The notes beneath the pieces are model-generated. The model ran no database searches. It had not been told where the DNA came from and saw only the letters and a list, made by a program, of their open reading frames with translations. The translations under genes and the position numbers were made by a program. Positions 1-10,008 of a stretch of 64,000 bases of DNA are shown in pieces. Each line of letters starts with the position of its first letter. Positions within the stretch are counted from its first letter, which is position 1. Origin of the DNA: Earliella scabrosa (Eukaryota > Basidiomycota > Agaricomycetes > Polyporales > Polyporaceae); NCBI GenBank assembly GCA_022605405.1, contig JABYQQ010000030.1:372001-436000 (forward strand), given 5' to 3'.

Positions 1-520
1 ACACAACGCAAGGCTTCGTTGGACGCATCCGGGACATCCTTGTGGGCATGGTACAAGGAGAGCAGAGCAGAGAGATTAGCCGGGGTCGCGATGAGCTCAG
101 AGCCGGCAGGGTTCTTGCCCAAAGACTTTACAGCGAGGAGAGCCGGCGCAGCATCTACGGAGGGCCGATCGGATCGCAGAAGGAGGGAGAAAGATTGGTG
201 GGGAAGGAATGGTGGGTGTTTGAACGCGTCGAGGACGGGTACGGAGGGGATGAACGCACCTTTGGACGTGAGCCTGCTCTTCTTGCCGCCGCTGGCGTTG
301 GCCTTTGCGAGATCGTCAATTATCGTCTGGATCAGCTCGCGGCGTTTCGCATCATCAATCGTGAGCGGGGGAGCTGGATCAAACGCGGGGTGAGCAGGCG
401 AGAACGGGGGCGGAGGGCGAAGGGGAGCTTGCCGTCTGTGATAGACTGGAGGACCTGGGCGACGTGTGGGCGGGGGGAGGCGGCGGAGAGGGCGGAGTAT
501 GCGTCGAGGAACTTGGACAT
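1..520 (-). CDS. Ric8/synembryn-like guanine nucleotide exchange factor, 5' part only
   Basis: The gene begins at the ATG at 520 and runs off the left edge of the window. The first exon reads MSKFLDAYSALS and continues to about QSITDGKLPF. After one intron (near 142-254) the frame resumes with DAAPALLAVKSLGKNPAG and ends at the window edge with SNEALRCV. Armadillo-like helices with an ALLAVKSLGK..G segment followed by EALRC are what I associate with fungal Ric8, a cytosolic exchange factor and chaperone for heterotrimeric G-alpha subunits. That match is from memory and partial. One oddity: between LPF and the FDPAPPLTIDDAKRRELIQ segment the frame slips by one base around 400-415, next to a run of five C. 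No acceptable intron fits there, so this is either an assembly indel or a true frameshift. The identity rests on only the N-terminal ~130 residues. Confidence 0.5.
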
Positions 521-1440
521 GGGCGTCGGTGGAAGGACCGGAGGAATGGAGGGCTATAGAAGGACGGAAGGAGCACGGGGAAAGCCACGGCAAAGAGCGG
601 GAGAGTTGGGAATAGGTGGAGGTCGTCTGGGCAGGCCGTCGTCGAGAGCAGGAGAAGGTCGTGAGAGGAGACGAAGCGAGGTGAGGTGCGAGGGTGAGCA
701 AGAGAGAGAAGCGGGGAGGATACAAGGGCGTGGGCGTGGGCGTGGGCGGGAGTGCCTGGCGGGAGCGGGCGACGGCGGCCTTGTGATGGTAACCAGCGGT
801 GACAACGGACGGCTGGGGTCTGGCTGGGGCCTTGCTCCCAACTCGCGTCCAGTAAAAAGCAGGCTCGAGCTCAGCACTCTGTAGCTCTCTCGGGCCGTCG
901 TCGGGGATGGGGCGTGCGCGCGTGCGCACCCGGCCACAGCTCCGGCCTTTATTCCGGCCAGTCGATATCGTACAGCCACGCCTGATCGCCCCTTGCTCGC
1001 CAATCCTCCTCCAGCGTCCTCCCTCGTCGCAAATCCATTCTCCAGAGCTTTCTATCCTACGTACACGCTCACAGACGCGCCCCCAAGCCCTCTGCCATAA
1101 CGTTCTCCCAATCCCCGCTCGGCCGCCACGGAACACATCGGAAACACACGAAGCCGTCCGTGCATGCCACCTCCTGCCTCGAGGCACTCGGTCTCTCCCA
1201 GCACGCCGCGCCGCGCCGTCCGACTGCACATAGGATCCGTGCAACGGCACGCCCTATGTCCTGCGATCCTCGCCTGTGCCAAATATTCTCGTGCACTACA
1301 GCATGCTGGCCATGACACCGCGGGTGTTATGCTGTGGACCGTGGTATGGTCTGCAAAACATCATCAGTTGGGGTTGATAGACTCCGCCGGAATCGGGAGA
1401 CATGAAACGCACGTTAGACTACGGCTCCTGTTCCGTATAA
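521..1440. other. intergenic, no gene seen
   Basis: This interval holds only long GC-rich, low-complexity frames (Arg/Pro/Ser-rich) with no intron-exon logic or domain. It should contain the promoter of the Ric8-like gene and the 3' flank of MED10. I see no RNA gene or repeat. Confidence 0.6.
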
Positions 1441-2445
1441 TCAAACCCCATTCGGCACCCCGTCCTCCTCCATTTTGATCCCCTCGGTCGCCGTCAGCAG
1501 CGATGACTCCATCAGCTGCTCCCCGAGCTCGGGGAAGTTCTGCACCAACGCCTCGTCCAGCATCTTCCGGTACGACTGCGAGTGCGGAAAGAAAACAAGT
1601 TGGTCAGCGAGACACCCAAGCTCACCGAGGCAGCTGAAAACGCACGTCAATCGCGTGGATTTTTCCGTTCATGAACTGGTTTTCCGTCGCCGCCCGTTCC
1701 AGCCGCTCCTTCGTCAGCTGCATCGGGTTCCGGGAGTTGTCGATGTCGACCAGGACTTGCATGGGAACCATCGTGTCGACCGACCCGGACATGCTCTCCA
1801 GCGTAGCCAGGTGCTTGATGACCTCGTTACTGTTCGATAGACAGAAAGGCAGTCAGCAACGCGCCCGTATAAGCGAGACGTCACATGAAATCGTGTGCAC
1901 TAGGGAACCAAACACCGAGCGCACCGATAGCCGCAGAGTGACTCCGCAATGATACCGGAGTCATAGAGCAGATGTGATAGTCGACCCCATATGGCAGTAT
2001 TGCGGAAACCGGATAGCTCGGAGAGGATGGATCACCAGTCTTGACGGATGGGACAGGCAAGTCCTCAACACAGACTCCTTCATGGAGCATGCACCCACGA
2101 GCGTGCTGAACAGGGATTCATTCTGACCACCGCCATGGTGACAATGCACACGCAGAGGACAGAACGAGAGAGACACGCGCGTACTCACACTCGCAGGCCC
2201 ACGGGTTTCCCAGCAGCCCCTCCCGTCTTGTCCTTCTCCTTCGTCAGGTCATTCACAACCGTCGTCCCCAGGTTGTACAGGGCCGTGGCGAGGCCCAGGA
2301 GCTCGAGCTCAAGGTCGCCCTGGAGGCCCGGTGGCGGTGGGCTCTCGCTCTCGCGCGGGCTGTCCGGCGCAGCACTGGCGTTGGCGGGGTTGGGCGTGGT
2401 GGGGATGGGGACCGGAGTGGGTGTGGACATGTTGTTGCGCGCCAT
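1441..2445 (-). CDS. MED10: Mediator complex subunit 10 (Med10/Nut2)
   Basis: Three exons close in frame: 2445-2189, 1829-1646 and 1575-1441, giving about 191 residues. Introns begin GTGAGT and GTGCGT and end ACAG and GCAG. After a Pro/Ser-rich N-terminus of about 45 residues the protein has a helical block (LELELLGLATALYNLGTTVV). It then has the Med10 core: VPMQVLVDIDNSRNPMQLT, matching the family's 'P..VL..ID..RNP...T' signature, then ERLERAA and a C-terminal helix SYRKMLDEALVQNFPEL. Med10 is a middle-module Mediator subunit that links activators to RNA polymerase II in the nucleus. The first intron is long for this genome (359 nt). The length suits fungal Med10. Confidence 0.9.
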
Positions 2446-2783
2446 GTCGGGAAGCGGCAGCGGCTGTTATTAAGGCACTCGTGTGTGTGAACAAGCAGCT
2501 GGAAGAAGACGCGACGGAGACACCAGAACAAGACCGCACCCCACAGGCGCCCATGCTGGCGATGACGGAGGTCGACCACGTGGCAGAGATCCAATCGTAC
2601 TCGTCCCACTGCTCCAAGCCTTCGCTTCGACCGCATCGTTACGCCCGAATTCTCGCAGTTTGTCGGTAAAGATGAATCGGTACAGTGTTTCCTCACACAC
2701 CATACCAGTGTGACTCATGAATCCACCTCAGAGGACCCATCATCCTTGTGCGTTGTCGCTCGGTCTTCCACACTCCACTATAG

Positions 2784-3090
2784 GAAGGAGCACTGAACGA
2801 CTCTGGTTATGTATCCAGACCATCGACGAAACAGAGGTACAATTATTGTTTGACTCGGCTTCCACCAGTCCGAATTGCTTACTCGCCGCTTCTCGCAGTA
2901 TCTCTTGGACCAGCTGGTAACGAATGGTTCAACCCTCGTCCGTCTGGACATCAGCAGATTGATCTTTGTGCCGCAGCCTGCACCATCCTCGGACGAAGAC
3001 GAGCTGGTTACCAAGCTCCGGAAGAGGCTGCAAGATCTCTTGACTTCCTTGCGATCGGGAGCAGAAGGGACTGCCGGGGCATCCAGTTGA
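2784..3090 (+). CDS. last exons of a small unknown gene
   Basis: Two exons close in phase: 2784-2836, ending ...QTIDETE, and 2899-3090, beginning YLLDQLVTNGSTLVRLDISRL and ending GAEGTAGASS at a TGA. The intron 2837-2898 starts GTACAA and ends TTCTCGCAG. The peptide has an amphipathic helix, an acidic SSDEDE patch and a basic C-terminal helix (LRKRLQDLLTSLR), so it reads as real coding sequence. I do not recognise the family. The 5' end is unresolved: an ATG at 2671 (MNRYSVSSHTIP) could be the first exon, but the phase at its donor does not join cleanly. No function is proposed. Confidence 0.4.
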
Positions 3091-3494
3091 TTTTGTTTGG
3101 GTACTAGGGTGAGAGGAACATGTTCGTGCCAGTGGATTGGGTGTTTCTCACCGCTGTTCTCGCTGTGGTCTCAGCAGACCGAAATCCTAGTCCTCCATCC
3201 ATGGTTTGGCAGTAGAGGATTCGAATGTAATGACATCCAGAGGAGAACCGCTGCGAGGCAAAACGTGTCTGTCTGAGTGGGAGCGCGATCCCGTGACGGG
3301 TGACGGCTGCTTGATCGGGATGCGTACACGCGAGCGCTGTCCGGTCGACGTCCATCGTTGAACTTAGCACCGCTGCACCCACGGAACGAGTCGACCCCGC
3401 GCAAACATCCTCAACGCAGCACTCGCTCGTCCCCGACCGGTCTATGTACCCGTAACCCAGGAACCACTACTAGCTCGGATACCCGTCTCTGAAC

Positions 3495-5480
3495 ATGGTC
3501 TACGGCGCGCTCGCCCACTCGCCCCTCGCATCCTACGCAGACGGTCTCGGCATCCTCCCCTCTGCCGACTCCTTCGACCACCGCAGCGTCCACTCTCTCG
3601 CCTTCACCTGCAGTACCGCCACCATCTCGTCCTGCATCTCCCAGAACACAGAACAAGATGGCACCCGCGGCCGCTCGCGCACCAAGACCATGCGCACCAA
3701 AGAGATCGAGAAGTCGCCCCTCCCCCATCGCTTTCACCTCGTCCCAAGCAGAAAGACGCGTCCGACCCACCACGCCAGCGTCAGCCCGAGACCGGAGACC
3801 CACGAAAAGCACAAGTCCCGGGAACGCCAGGCGGACACAGAGACAGAGAGCATATACTCGGCGAAGAGTCCGAGTCTGTACGAGACAGAGACGGTGCGTC
3901 CGAGCCCTGATTCTTCCCGTTCCCCGCGCATATACCCGGCGAATTTGCAGGACCTGCACTCTCCCGACCCGGTCACATATGAAAGAGATGTCATGAAGCG
4001 ATCCATCATCGAAGACCTGGTGTCCGACGCGCTTCACTCTCCCGTCTTCGAGTCATTCCGCCCGACGAGCATCGACCCCGACGCCTCCACGTCACCACAT
4101 ACTATGTCCGGATCCTTCACGCTCGTTCACGACCATTCTACCAAATTCAAACGCATCTCGTCCTCCATGTTCAAGTCTGTCCAAGCAGCCTCTGTCGAGT
4201 CCGACTCGGAAACTGTCCATGAACCATATCTAGAGCGGGCTTGCGTTCTACCGGTTGCGGTCGCCCATCAAGATCTACACGAAGACGACATTGCCCTTCC
4301 AGACGACCCCACCAACGCAGCAGGCAACATCCTCCCTGCCGTGCACTCACCCCCTCGAACCTCGAGTTCCGTCGCCTCGGTCACCATCGACGCGGAGACG
4401 GCTGCAAATCCCGGACCTTCTACAGATCCAGTCAAGCAATCCGACAGTGCAGGCACTCTTGGCCTGCACACCTCGTCTCTCTCGCTGTACTCCGTGCAAT
4501 CCGACAAATCGGACATCTCAGCGTCGGCATCCCTCCCTCTCCAGAGCGAAAGCACACGTTCCCTCAGCCGCCGCGCGACAGACGGCAGCTTCGCCTCGAT
4601 CAACCACCCGCCCACTCGCGACCGTCGATTCGCTCTCCGTCGACAGGCCATCTACGCCGAGTACGGCTTCCAGATCGCATATCCCGAGTCCGACTCTGAG
4701 GGTCCCTCTCGACCCCGGGAGCATGGCGATCCGCAGGCACCTACGAGCAGCTCTAGCCAGCCGACGCTGAAGAAAGGACATCCCGGACGCTCCGCTTCTG
4801 CGTACGTCTTCTCAGCAAGCGCGCCGCACCCGACTTGGTCCGCCTCGACCTCTGGCGCGTCTCTGAACTCTGTCATCGACGCGTACGCTGGCTCGGGCAC
4901 TAGCAGCAGTTCTGTGCGAGCTCTGGGCGCCTTGCCCGACCTGCCGCACCCCCACGTCTCTGGCTCTGGCTCCGACACATCTCTATATCTCGCGCAAGGG
5001 GACGACAAGCTTGATCGGCTCTCGGTGCACGCAGAGCTCCTTGCGTCAGACCGGAACCCGCTGCTGGACAGCGGCATCGTCCTCAAGACCAGCACCCCGC
5101 CTCTGGTCCTGAAGAAGAAGAGCTCTCAGTCTCAGAGGTCACTGCCCAGCTGCTCGTTCTCACCCTCCACGTCTACGACCTCTACGGCCGCCGTCAATGG
5201 GTCGGCCCACCGTCCATCGAGCTTCGCTGCCTACAGTGGTCCCAGCACCAGCAACCCTGACTGCACTCTCGAGCCGTGGGCACCCCTGCAGGTCGTCAAG
5301 CGGGACTCGACAGACCCGCTCGTGCTTTGCGTCTCCGTCAGCCCGAGCGACCGTGTGGAAAGGCTTGCGCTGTGGGAGGAGGACCGGGGGCACCACCCTA
5401 TTGTGGAGGCGCTGCTTAGAGAGGTGGATAGGGCGATGGAGGAGTGGAGGCGCGCTGTGACGGTGGCAGCGTACTTTTAG
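3495..5480 (+). CDS. hypothetical Ser/Pro-rich disordered protein, single exon
   Basis: One uninterrupted 661-codon frame from ATG 3495 to the TAG at 5480, unusual beside its intron-rich neighbours. The protein is dominated by Ser, Thr, Pro, Asp and His in low-complexity stretches (for example TSSSSQPTLKK, SFSPSTSTTSTA). It has short basic segments and a more ordered C-terminal ~50 residues (SVSPSDRVERLALWEEDRG, then a helix EALLREVDRAMEEWRRAV). I see no signal peptide, membrane segment or known domain. The C-terminal helix is probably the only folded part. The family is unknown to me; lineage-specific regulatory or scaffold proteins in mushrooms often look like this, but that is inference. 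The length of the open frame and the Ser codon pattern argue that it is coding. Confidence 0.7.
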   Translation: MVYGALAHSPLASYADGLGILPSADSFDHRSVHSLAFTCSTATISSCISQNTEQDGTRGRSRTKTMRTKEIEKSPLPHRFHLVPSRKTRPTHHASVSPRPETHEKHKSRERQADTETESIYSAKSPSLYETETVRPSPDSSRSPRIYPANLQDLHSPDPVTYERDVMKRSIIEDLVSDALHSPVFESFRPTSIDPDASTSPHTMSGSFTLVHDHSTKFKRISSSMFKSVQAASVESDSETVHEPYLERACVLPVAVAHQDLHEDDIALPDDPTNAAGNILPAVHSPPRTSSSVASVTIDAETAANPGPSTDPVKQSDSAGTLGLHTSSLSLYSVQSDKSDISASASLPLQSESTRSLSRRATDGSFASINHPPTRDRRFALRRQAIYAEYGFQIAYPESDSEGPSRPREHGDPQAPTSSSSQPTLKKGHPGRSASAYVFSASAPHPTWSASTSGASLNSVIDAYAGSGTSSSSVRALGALPDLPHPHVSGSGSDTSLYLAQGDDKLDRLSVHAELLASDRNPLLDSGIVLKTSTPPLVLKKKSSQSQRSLPSCSFSPSTSTTSTAAVNGSAHRPSSFAAYSGPSTSNPDCTLEPWAPLQVVKRDSTDPLVLCVSVSPSDRVERLALWEEDRGHHPIVEALLREVDRAMEEWRRAVTVAAYF

Positions 5481-5741
5481 GTCGGAGTCGAGTCTACGTG
5501 TTCTACCCATCGTTTTGTATGACGGTCTCGTATAGCGCATATGGTCGCGCAACCCCCGTGAGCGCATGGAAGACCATTGTGACCGCCCGGAGGAGAACCG
5601 AACCGTTCGGGTCTACACGCAAGTCCTAACCCCAGGACAGGGTTATGGGCTTACAGCTCCGCCCGAAGTGCCTCGCCGAGCACGCATGTCGGGCCGCACA
5701 AAAAATGCAGAGACTGGCAAACTCTCGCCCACCCCACCACC

Positions 5742-7763
5742 ATGCCCGCCAACGCCAACGCCGTGCTCGACCCCTCACAGGCCCTCGAGGTCCTCAAGAG
5801 CTACGAACGCTCCGACGGGCTCGCCGTGACCGACCTCATGGACTCGCGCGTCCACGGCGGGCTGACCTACAACGACTTCCTCCTCCTCCCCGGCAAGATT
5901 GACTTTGCGGCGCACGAGGTCTCGACGGAGAGCCGCATCACGCGCAACGTCGTGCTCAAGACGCCGTTCATGAGCAGCCCGATGGACACCGTGACGGAGA
6001 GCGAGATGGCGATAGCTCTGGCGGTAAGCTGCGCTAGTAGCCCCGTCTTGAAGCTTGAGCTCGAACCGACTGCCCTCCCCTCTTCCAGTGCCAGGGCGGT
6101 CTTGGTGTCATACATCATAATCAGCCTGCTGCGGCGCAGGCCGACATGGTGCGCGCAGTTAAGAGGCACGAGAACGGGTTCATCAACGACCCGGTCGTCC
6201 TCACCCCGAACCATTTTGTTGAAGATGTCTTGGACGTGAAGGAGCGACTCGGCTTCGCTGGTATTCCTATAACCGGTGAGTCTTCATGTTCAGGACAGTG
6301 CACGATGATTATACCTATCCTATGTAACCTTCGTTCTTCCGAACTAACGCGTCACGCGCGTGAATTGAGGAATTATGTCTCGTCTATCTGAACACTCATA
6401 CGCCGTCCTGTTTTATGATTGATATGCTGACACGCTCCTAGATACTGGCAAGCTCGGCGGAAAGCTCGTCGGTATCGTCACGAACAGGGATATCCAGTTC
6501 CGCGCTCCTACCACGCCACTTCATGAAGTCATGACGACGGACCTTGTCACCGCTCCTGAGGGGATCACTCTCCAGGAGGCGAACGACATTCTCCGCGACT
6601 CTAAGAAGGGCAAGCTGCCCATTGTTAACAAGGAGGGCCGTCTGACCGCCCTCCTTGCGCGTTCCGATCTTCTCAAAAACAAGACGTTCCCCCTCGCGTC
6701 GAAGCTCCCTGAGAGTAAACAGCTTTACGCCGCCGCCGCCATCGGGACGCGTCCCGCCGACCGCGACCGCCTGGCGTTGCTCGTCGAGGCGGGCCTGGAC
6801 ATCGTCGTCCTCGACTCTTCGCAGGGGAACTCGGTGTTCCAGATTGAGATGGTGAAGTGGATCAAGCAGACGTATCCCAAGCTCGAGGTCATCGCCGGCA
6901 ACGTTGTCACCCGCGAGCAGGCGGCGAGCCTCATCGCCGCTGGCGCGGATGGTCTCCGAGTCGGCATGGGCTCTGGCTCGATCTGCATCACCCAGGAGGT
7001 CATGGCCGTCGGTCGGCCGCAGGCGACCGCGGTCTATGCCGTCGCCGAGTTTGCGAACAAGTTCGGTGTCCCGGTCATCGCGGACGGCGGGATCAGCAAC
7101 GTCGGGCACATCGTGAAGGCGCTTGCACTGGGTGCTGGCGCGGTCATGATGGGCGGGCTCCTTGCGGGCACGACCGAGGCCCCAGGTGAGTATTTCTGGC
7201 ACGAGGGTAAGCGTGTCAAGGCATACCGCGGTATGGGCAGCCTGGTGCGTGTTGGCTGTGGTTCCACTCGTTTGCCTACCGCTCAATTGCCGTCGTGCAC
7301 CCGCTAGGAGGCGATGGAGCAAGGCAAGCCCGTGCCTCCCTCTGCGCAGCGCGGGGGGGCGGGCCCCGGCTCTTCCAAGCCTCCCTCCAAGTCGACGACG
7401 CACGAAAACGCGGCGACGACGCGATATTTCTCCGAGTCGTCGGCGGTCAAGGTCGCGCAGGGCGTGTCGGGGGACGTGCAGGACAAGGGCACGGTGCACG
7501 CGTTCCTTCCTTACCTATACGCGGGTCTTCAGCACTCGTTCCAGGACATCGGCGTGCGCAGCGTGAACGAGCTTCGGGATGGCGTGCGCGGGGGCACGGT
7601 GCGCTTCGAGCTTCGCACGGCGAGCGCGCAGATCGAGGGTGGCGTGCACGGTCTGAACTCGTGAGTGCTTGCTGTTCTGGTTGTGATTTGCCAAGCCTCT
7701 GTTCTGACGTACGCTTTGCGGCGTGTTGATTCGTGCAGGTATACGAAACGGCTGTTTTCGTGA
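5742..7763 (+). CDS. IMD: inosine-5'-monophosphate dehydrogenase
   Basis: IMPDH oxidises IMP to XMP with NAD+, the committed step of guanine nucleotide synthesis in the cytosol. Five exons close in phase: 5742-6023, 6089-6275, 6442-7244, 7308-7660 and 7739-7763, giving 549 residues, the normal size. The N-terminal segment [16 protein letters not shown] and SSPMDTVTE starts the barrel. Exon 3 carries the CBS pair ([28 protein letters not shown]). The catalytic loop is [12 protein letters not shown] with the nucleophilic Cys, preceded by the substrate-binding GADGLRVG and followed by the ADGGI phosphate site and the YRGMGSL flap region. The last exon encodes only SYTKRLFS, the usual C-terminus. 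I see no substitution suggesting drug resistance. An ATG in the cacc-ATG-cc context sets the start. Confidence 0.96.
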
Positions 7764-8191
7764 TTCACAGGGTAGCTTGTCTGGGTTGTACGTCATGGCA
7801 TCACACACTGTATCCTTGGGCGTTGTATCATCCGCGCTGTCTGTCTTGCATATCGCATGTGCCTGTTTTCTGACCGGGTCGTTTGACTAGGACTGAGAAG
7901 CGTCAAGCCTGACGCCCAGTAAGAGAACTGCGTCCGTCTGGTCGCGTCTGAATGTGTCCACATCTGTCCCAATTCTTCCATGCGCATCTGATCTGATCAT
8001 GTCCTAGTACATCTGACGGTTGCGAACTCATGAGAACTCGGAAATGTAGACCATGGATTCGAGTTATTTTGTTGACTTTGTGAGATCAAATTGCCTGCGC
8101 TGCGCAGTGGACGCTCAGCGCTTACTAGTCAGTGGCGGGTTCCTGCTCTCACACACAACCCGATCCATTCTCCAACCCTCAGCTCTGACGT
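7764..8191. other. intergenic between IMPDH and phosphotransferase
   Basis: Contains the 3' flank of IMPDH and the presumed promoter of the next gene. No coding exon, RNA gene or repeat is evident. Confidence 0.5.
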
Positions 8192-9122
8192 ATGGCGACG
8201 ATGGCGACGAACAATTTACTTGGTGGGTGTTTGAGGGCAGTCAAAGCTGCTGTCTGGACGAAGTTCAAGGTGAATTTGACCTGTCTTCTATGAAGCGTTA
8301 TAGTCTCATTCTCGAATGCAGGATCTAGCCGGTTCCCTGCAGCTGTGGCTGCTCCTTGCTTTAACGCGACAGACGGCGGCGCACAATATCAGGCTTTTCC
8401 GCTTCAACATACCCTGGCTGGTCAAGGCCACCGATCGCATCACGAGTACCGAAGCACATGCCCTCCGCTATCTTCACTCCACCGGCCTGGATCTGCCAAT
8501 TCCTCGCCTCATATTCTCCCTCGTTCACCGCGGCACGACGTATACCGTCATGTCGCGCATCGACGGCCGCAACATGTATTCAGCGCTCAAGAACCAAGAA
8601 TTGAGCCAAGATACTATAGAGACCATCGCCTCCGAGGTCGAGGTTGTTCTGCGCAAATTGCAGACTTTGCGCCAGCCGCCTGCCGACGCCGGGAAAGTCA
8701 TGTTGAGTGCCTCCGGCCATGGTCTTCCTGATCCGGTCCTCTTCTTCGAGGAGCATGCCGGCCCTTACCCTTCCATCATCGACCTGTGGGCTCATTGCGC
8801 AGACTTCTTCGATGCAGCCGAGCTCAAGCGCTACGTTGACCAGGCCACACTCGACATCATGGCTGCGGAACCCATACGATACACCCATCCGGACCTGCGT
8901 CCGTACAATATCTTCATTCGTGATGGCCATCTTCTTGCCATCATTGACTGGGAAGACTCGGGATGGTATCCATCGTCTTGGCAAGTTCACACGATGCGCT
9001 GGATGCGTCCTGGAAGCTCGGGGGCATGGACGCAGTACTGGCGTGACAAGTATCGTTTCTCCGAGGTTGCGGAGGCTGGGTACGCCGCCTCAAAGACATT
9101 TTTGCAGAAATCTCCAGTGTGA
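8192..9122 (+). CDS. APH-type phosphotransferase family protein
   Basis: Two exons, 8192-8269 and 8322-9122, are joined by a 52-nt intron (GTGAAT...TGCAG). The protein has the aminoglycoside-phosphotransferase/choline-kinase-like fold. Features are an N-lobe with TSTEAHALRYLHSTG..LPIPRLI, a Brenner-type catalytic loop THPDLRPYNIFI (family form H-x-D-L-x-x-x-N) and the metal-binding IDWEDSGWYP. Fungi carry many such intracellular kinase-like proteins of unknown substrate; they are not known to confer antibiotic resistance. At about 293 residues it is near family size, though the N-lobe is short and the glycine loop is not obvious. The first exon is the least certain part: an alternative acceptor lies 18 nt downstream. 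Family confident, substrate unknown. Confidence 0.75.
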
Positions 9123-10008
9123 GCATATTGCGAGTGCGTCTTTGTGCGGTCGACTTGCTGCCAGTATTAACTTCTACTGATGGCTGGGTTCAGGCAGCTA
9201 ATGGCTAGGACTGGAATATTTGACATCCGGTATAAGGATCAGGTCTCGGCCCTGACCTAGCAGGAAGGCGAACGGTGTGGGACAAACTACCAGTCACGAA
9301 TGTACATATATATATATACCAGTATAGCATGGATTAAGAGGATTGACGCGAATTCGATGGGGACGGAACAGAGAGGGCACACACGTCTCAAGAGGCCCTT
9401 TCCTGCAGTTGGGTGCGGTCCATCGTCGTTAGACGCCCGCAGGAGGAGCGCGACTACACTCAACAATCTGGATAACGATCGCGTCCTCAGAGTCGGCGAT
9501 GCCAGCATCTGGGCCGACCTTCCTATCGTCGCCCACTCAAAAGGGCTGCCACTTGTGCGCGACGAATACAAGGCCGCGTAAGGCTTGACAACAACTGCTC
9601 TCACCGCGGGAGACGATCGCGACGCTAATGAAGACAGCAGCGGGGAGCGAGGCGAGAGTGTTCTTCGTGCATCGCTTTGAGGCTAGGCTTGGTTCAAAAT
9701 GAGGCCGAGAATCAAATGCTGAGCTTTCATACAACCGCGATCGGGAGGGCATATGGGCATGGGCATTACATACATCCATTCAGGTTTCTTACGCCGACGT
9801 CGAGTCGTCAATTGTAGAGACTTGTCTCAAACTGGAACCGCGCTTCTTGCGACTCGCACGAGGCTTTGTCTCCACTGCTAATGCCTTCAAGGCAGAGTCC
9901 GCCGGGCCCGAGGCATCCTTCGCTTCGGTCTCTACGGCCGACCGTCTGCTCTCCTTGCCGCGTCGACGTCCGTGGCTTGTAATCCGGATTGGGAACCCTC
10001 TCCTTCTT
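9123..10008. other. intergenic, no gene seen
   Basis: Convergent 3' flanks of the phosphotransferase and of the large unknown gene on the opposite strand. A short TA-dinucleotide run lies at about 9305-9318. The open frames here are short and show no domain or splice logic. Confidence 0.5.

Noticed and set aside
42..884. 280-codon plus-strand frame
   Set aside because: Gly/Arg-rich antisense shadow of the Ric8-like gene and its promoter.
554..1003. 149-codon minus-strand frame
   Set aside because: Arg/Pro/Ser low-complexity composition in GC-rich DNA, no domain and no splice logic.
2470..2718. Minus-strand frame starting MSHTGMVCEETLYRF
   Set aside because: Only the first 30 residues look coding; it runs into low complexity without a clean junction.
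6438..7499. 353-codon minus-strand frame
   Set aside because: Antisense of IMP dehydrogenase, produced by its strong codon bias.
8192..9122. Antibiotic-resistance gene
   Set aside because: The APH fold alone does not show this; fungal members are abundant housekeeping-type proteins with unknown substrates.
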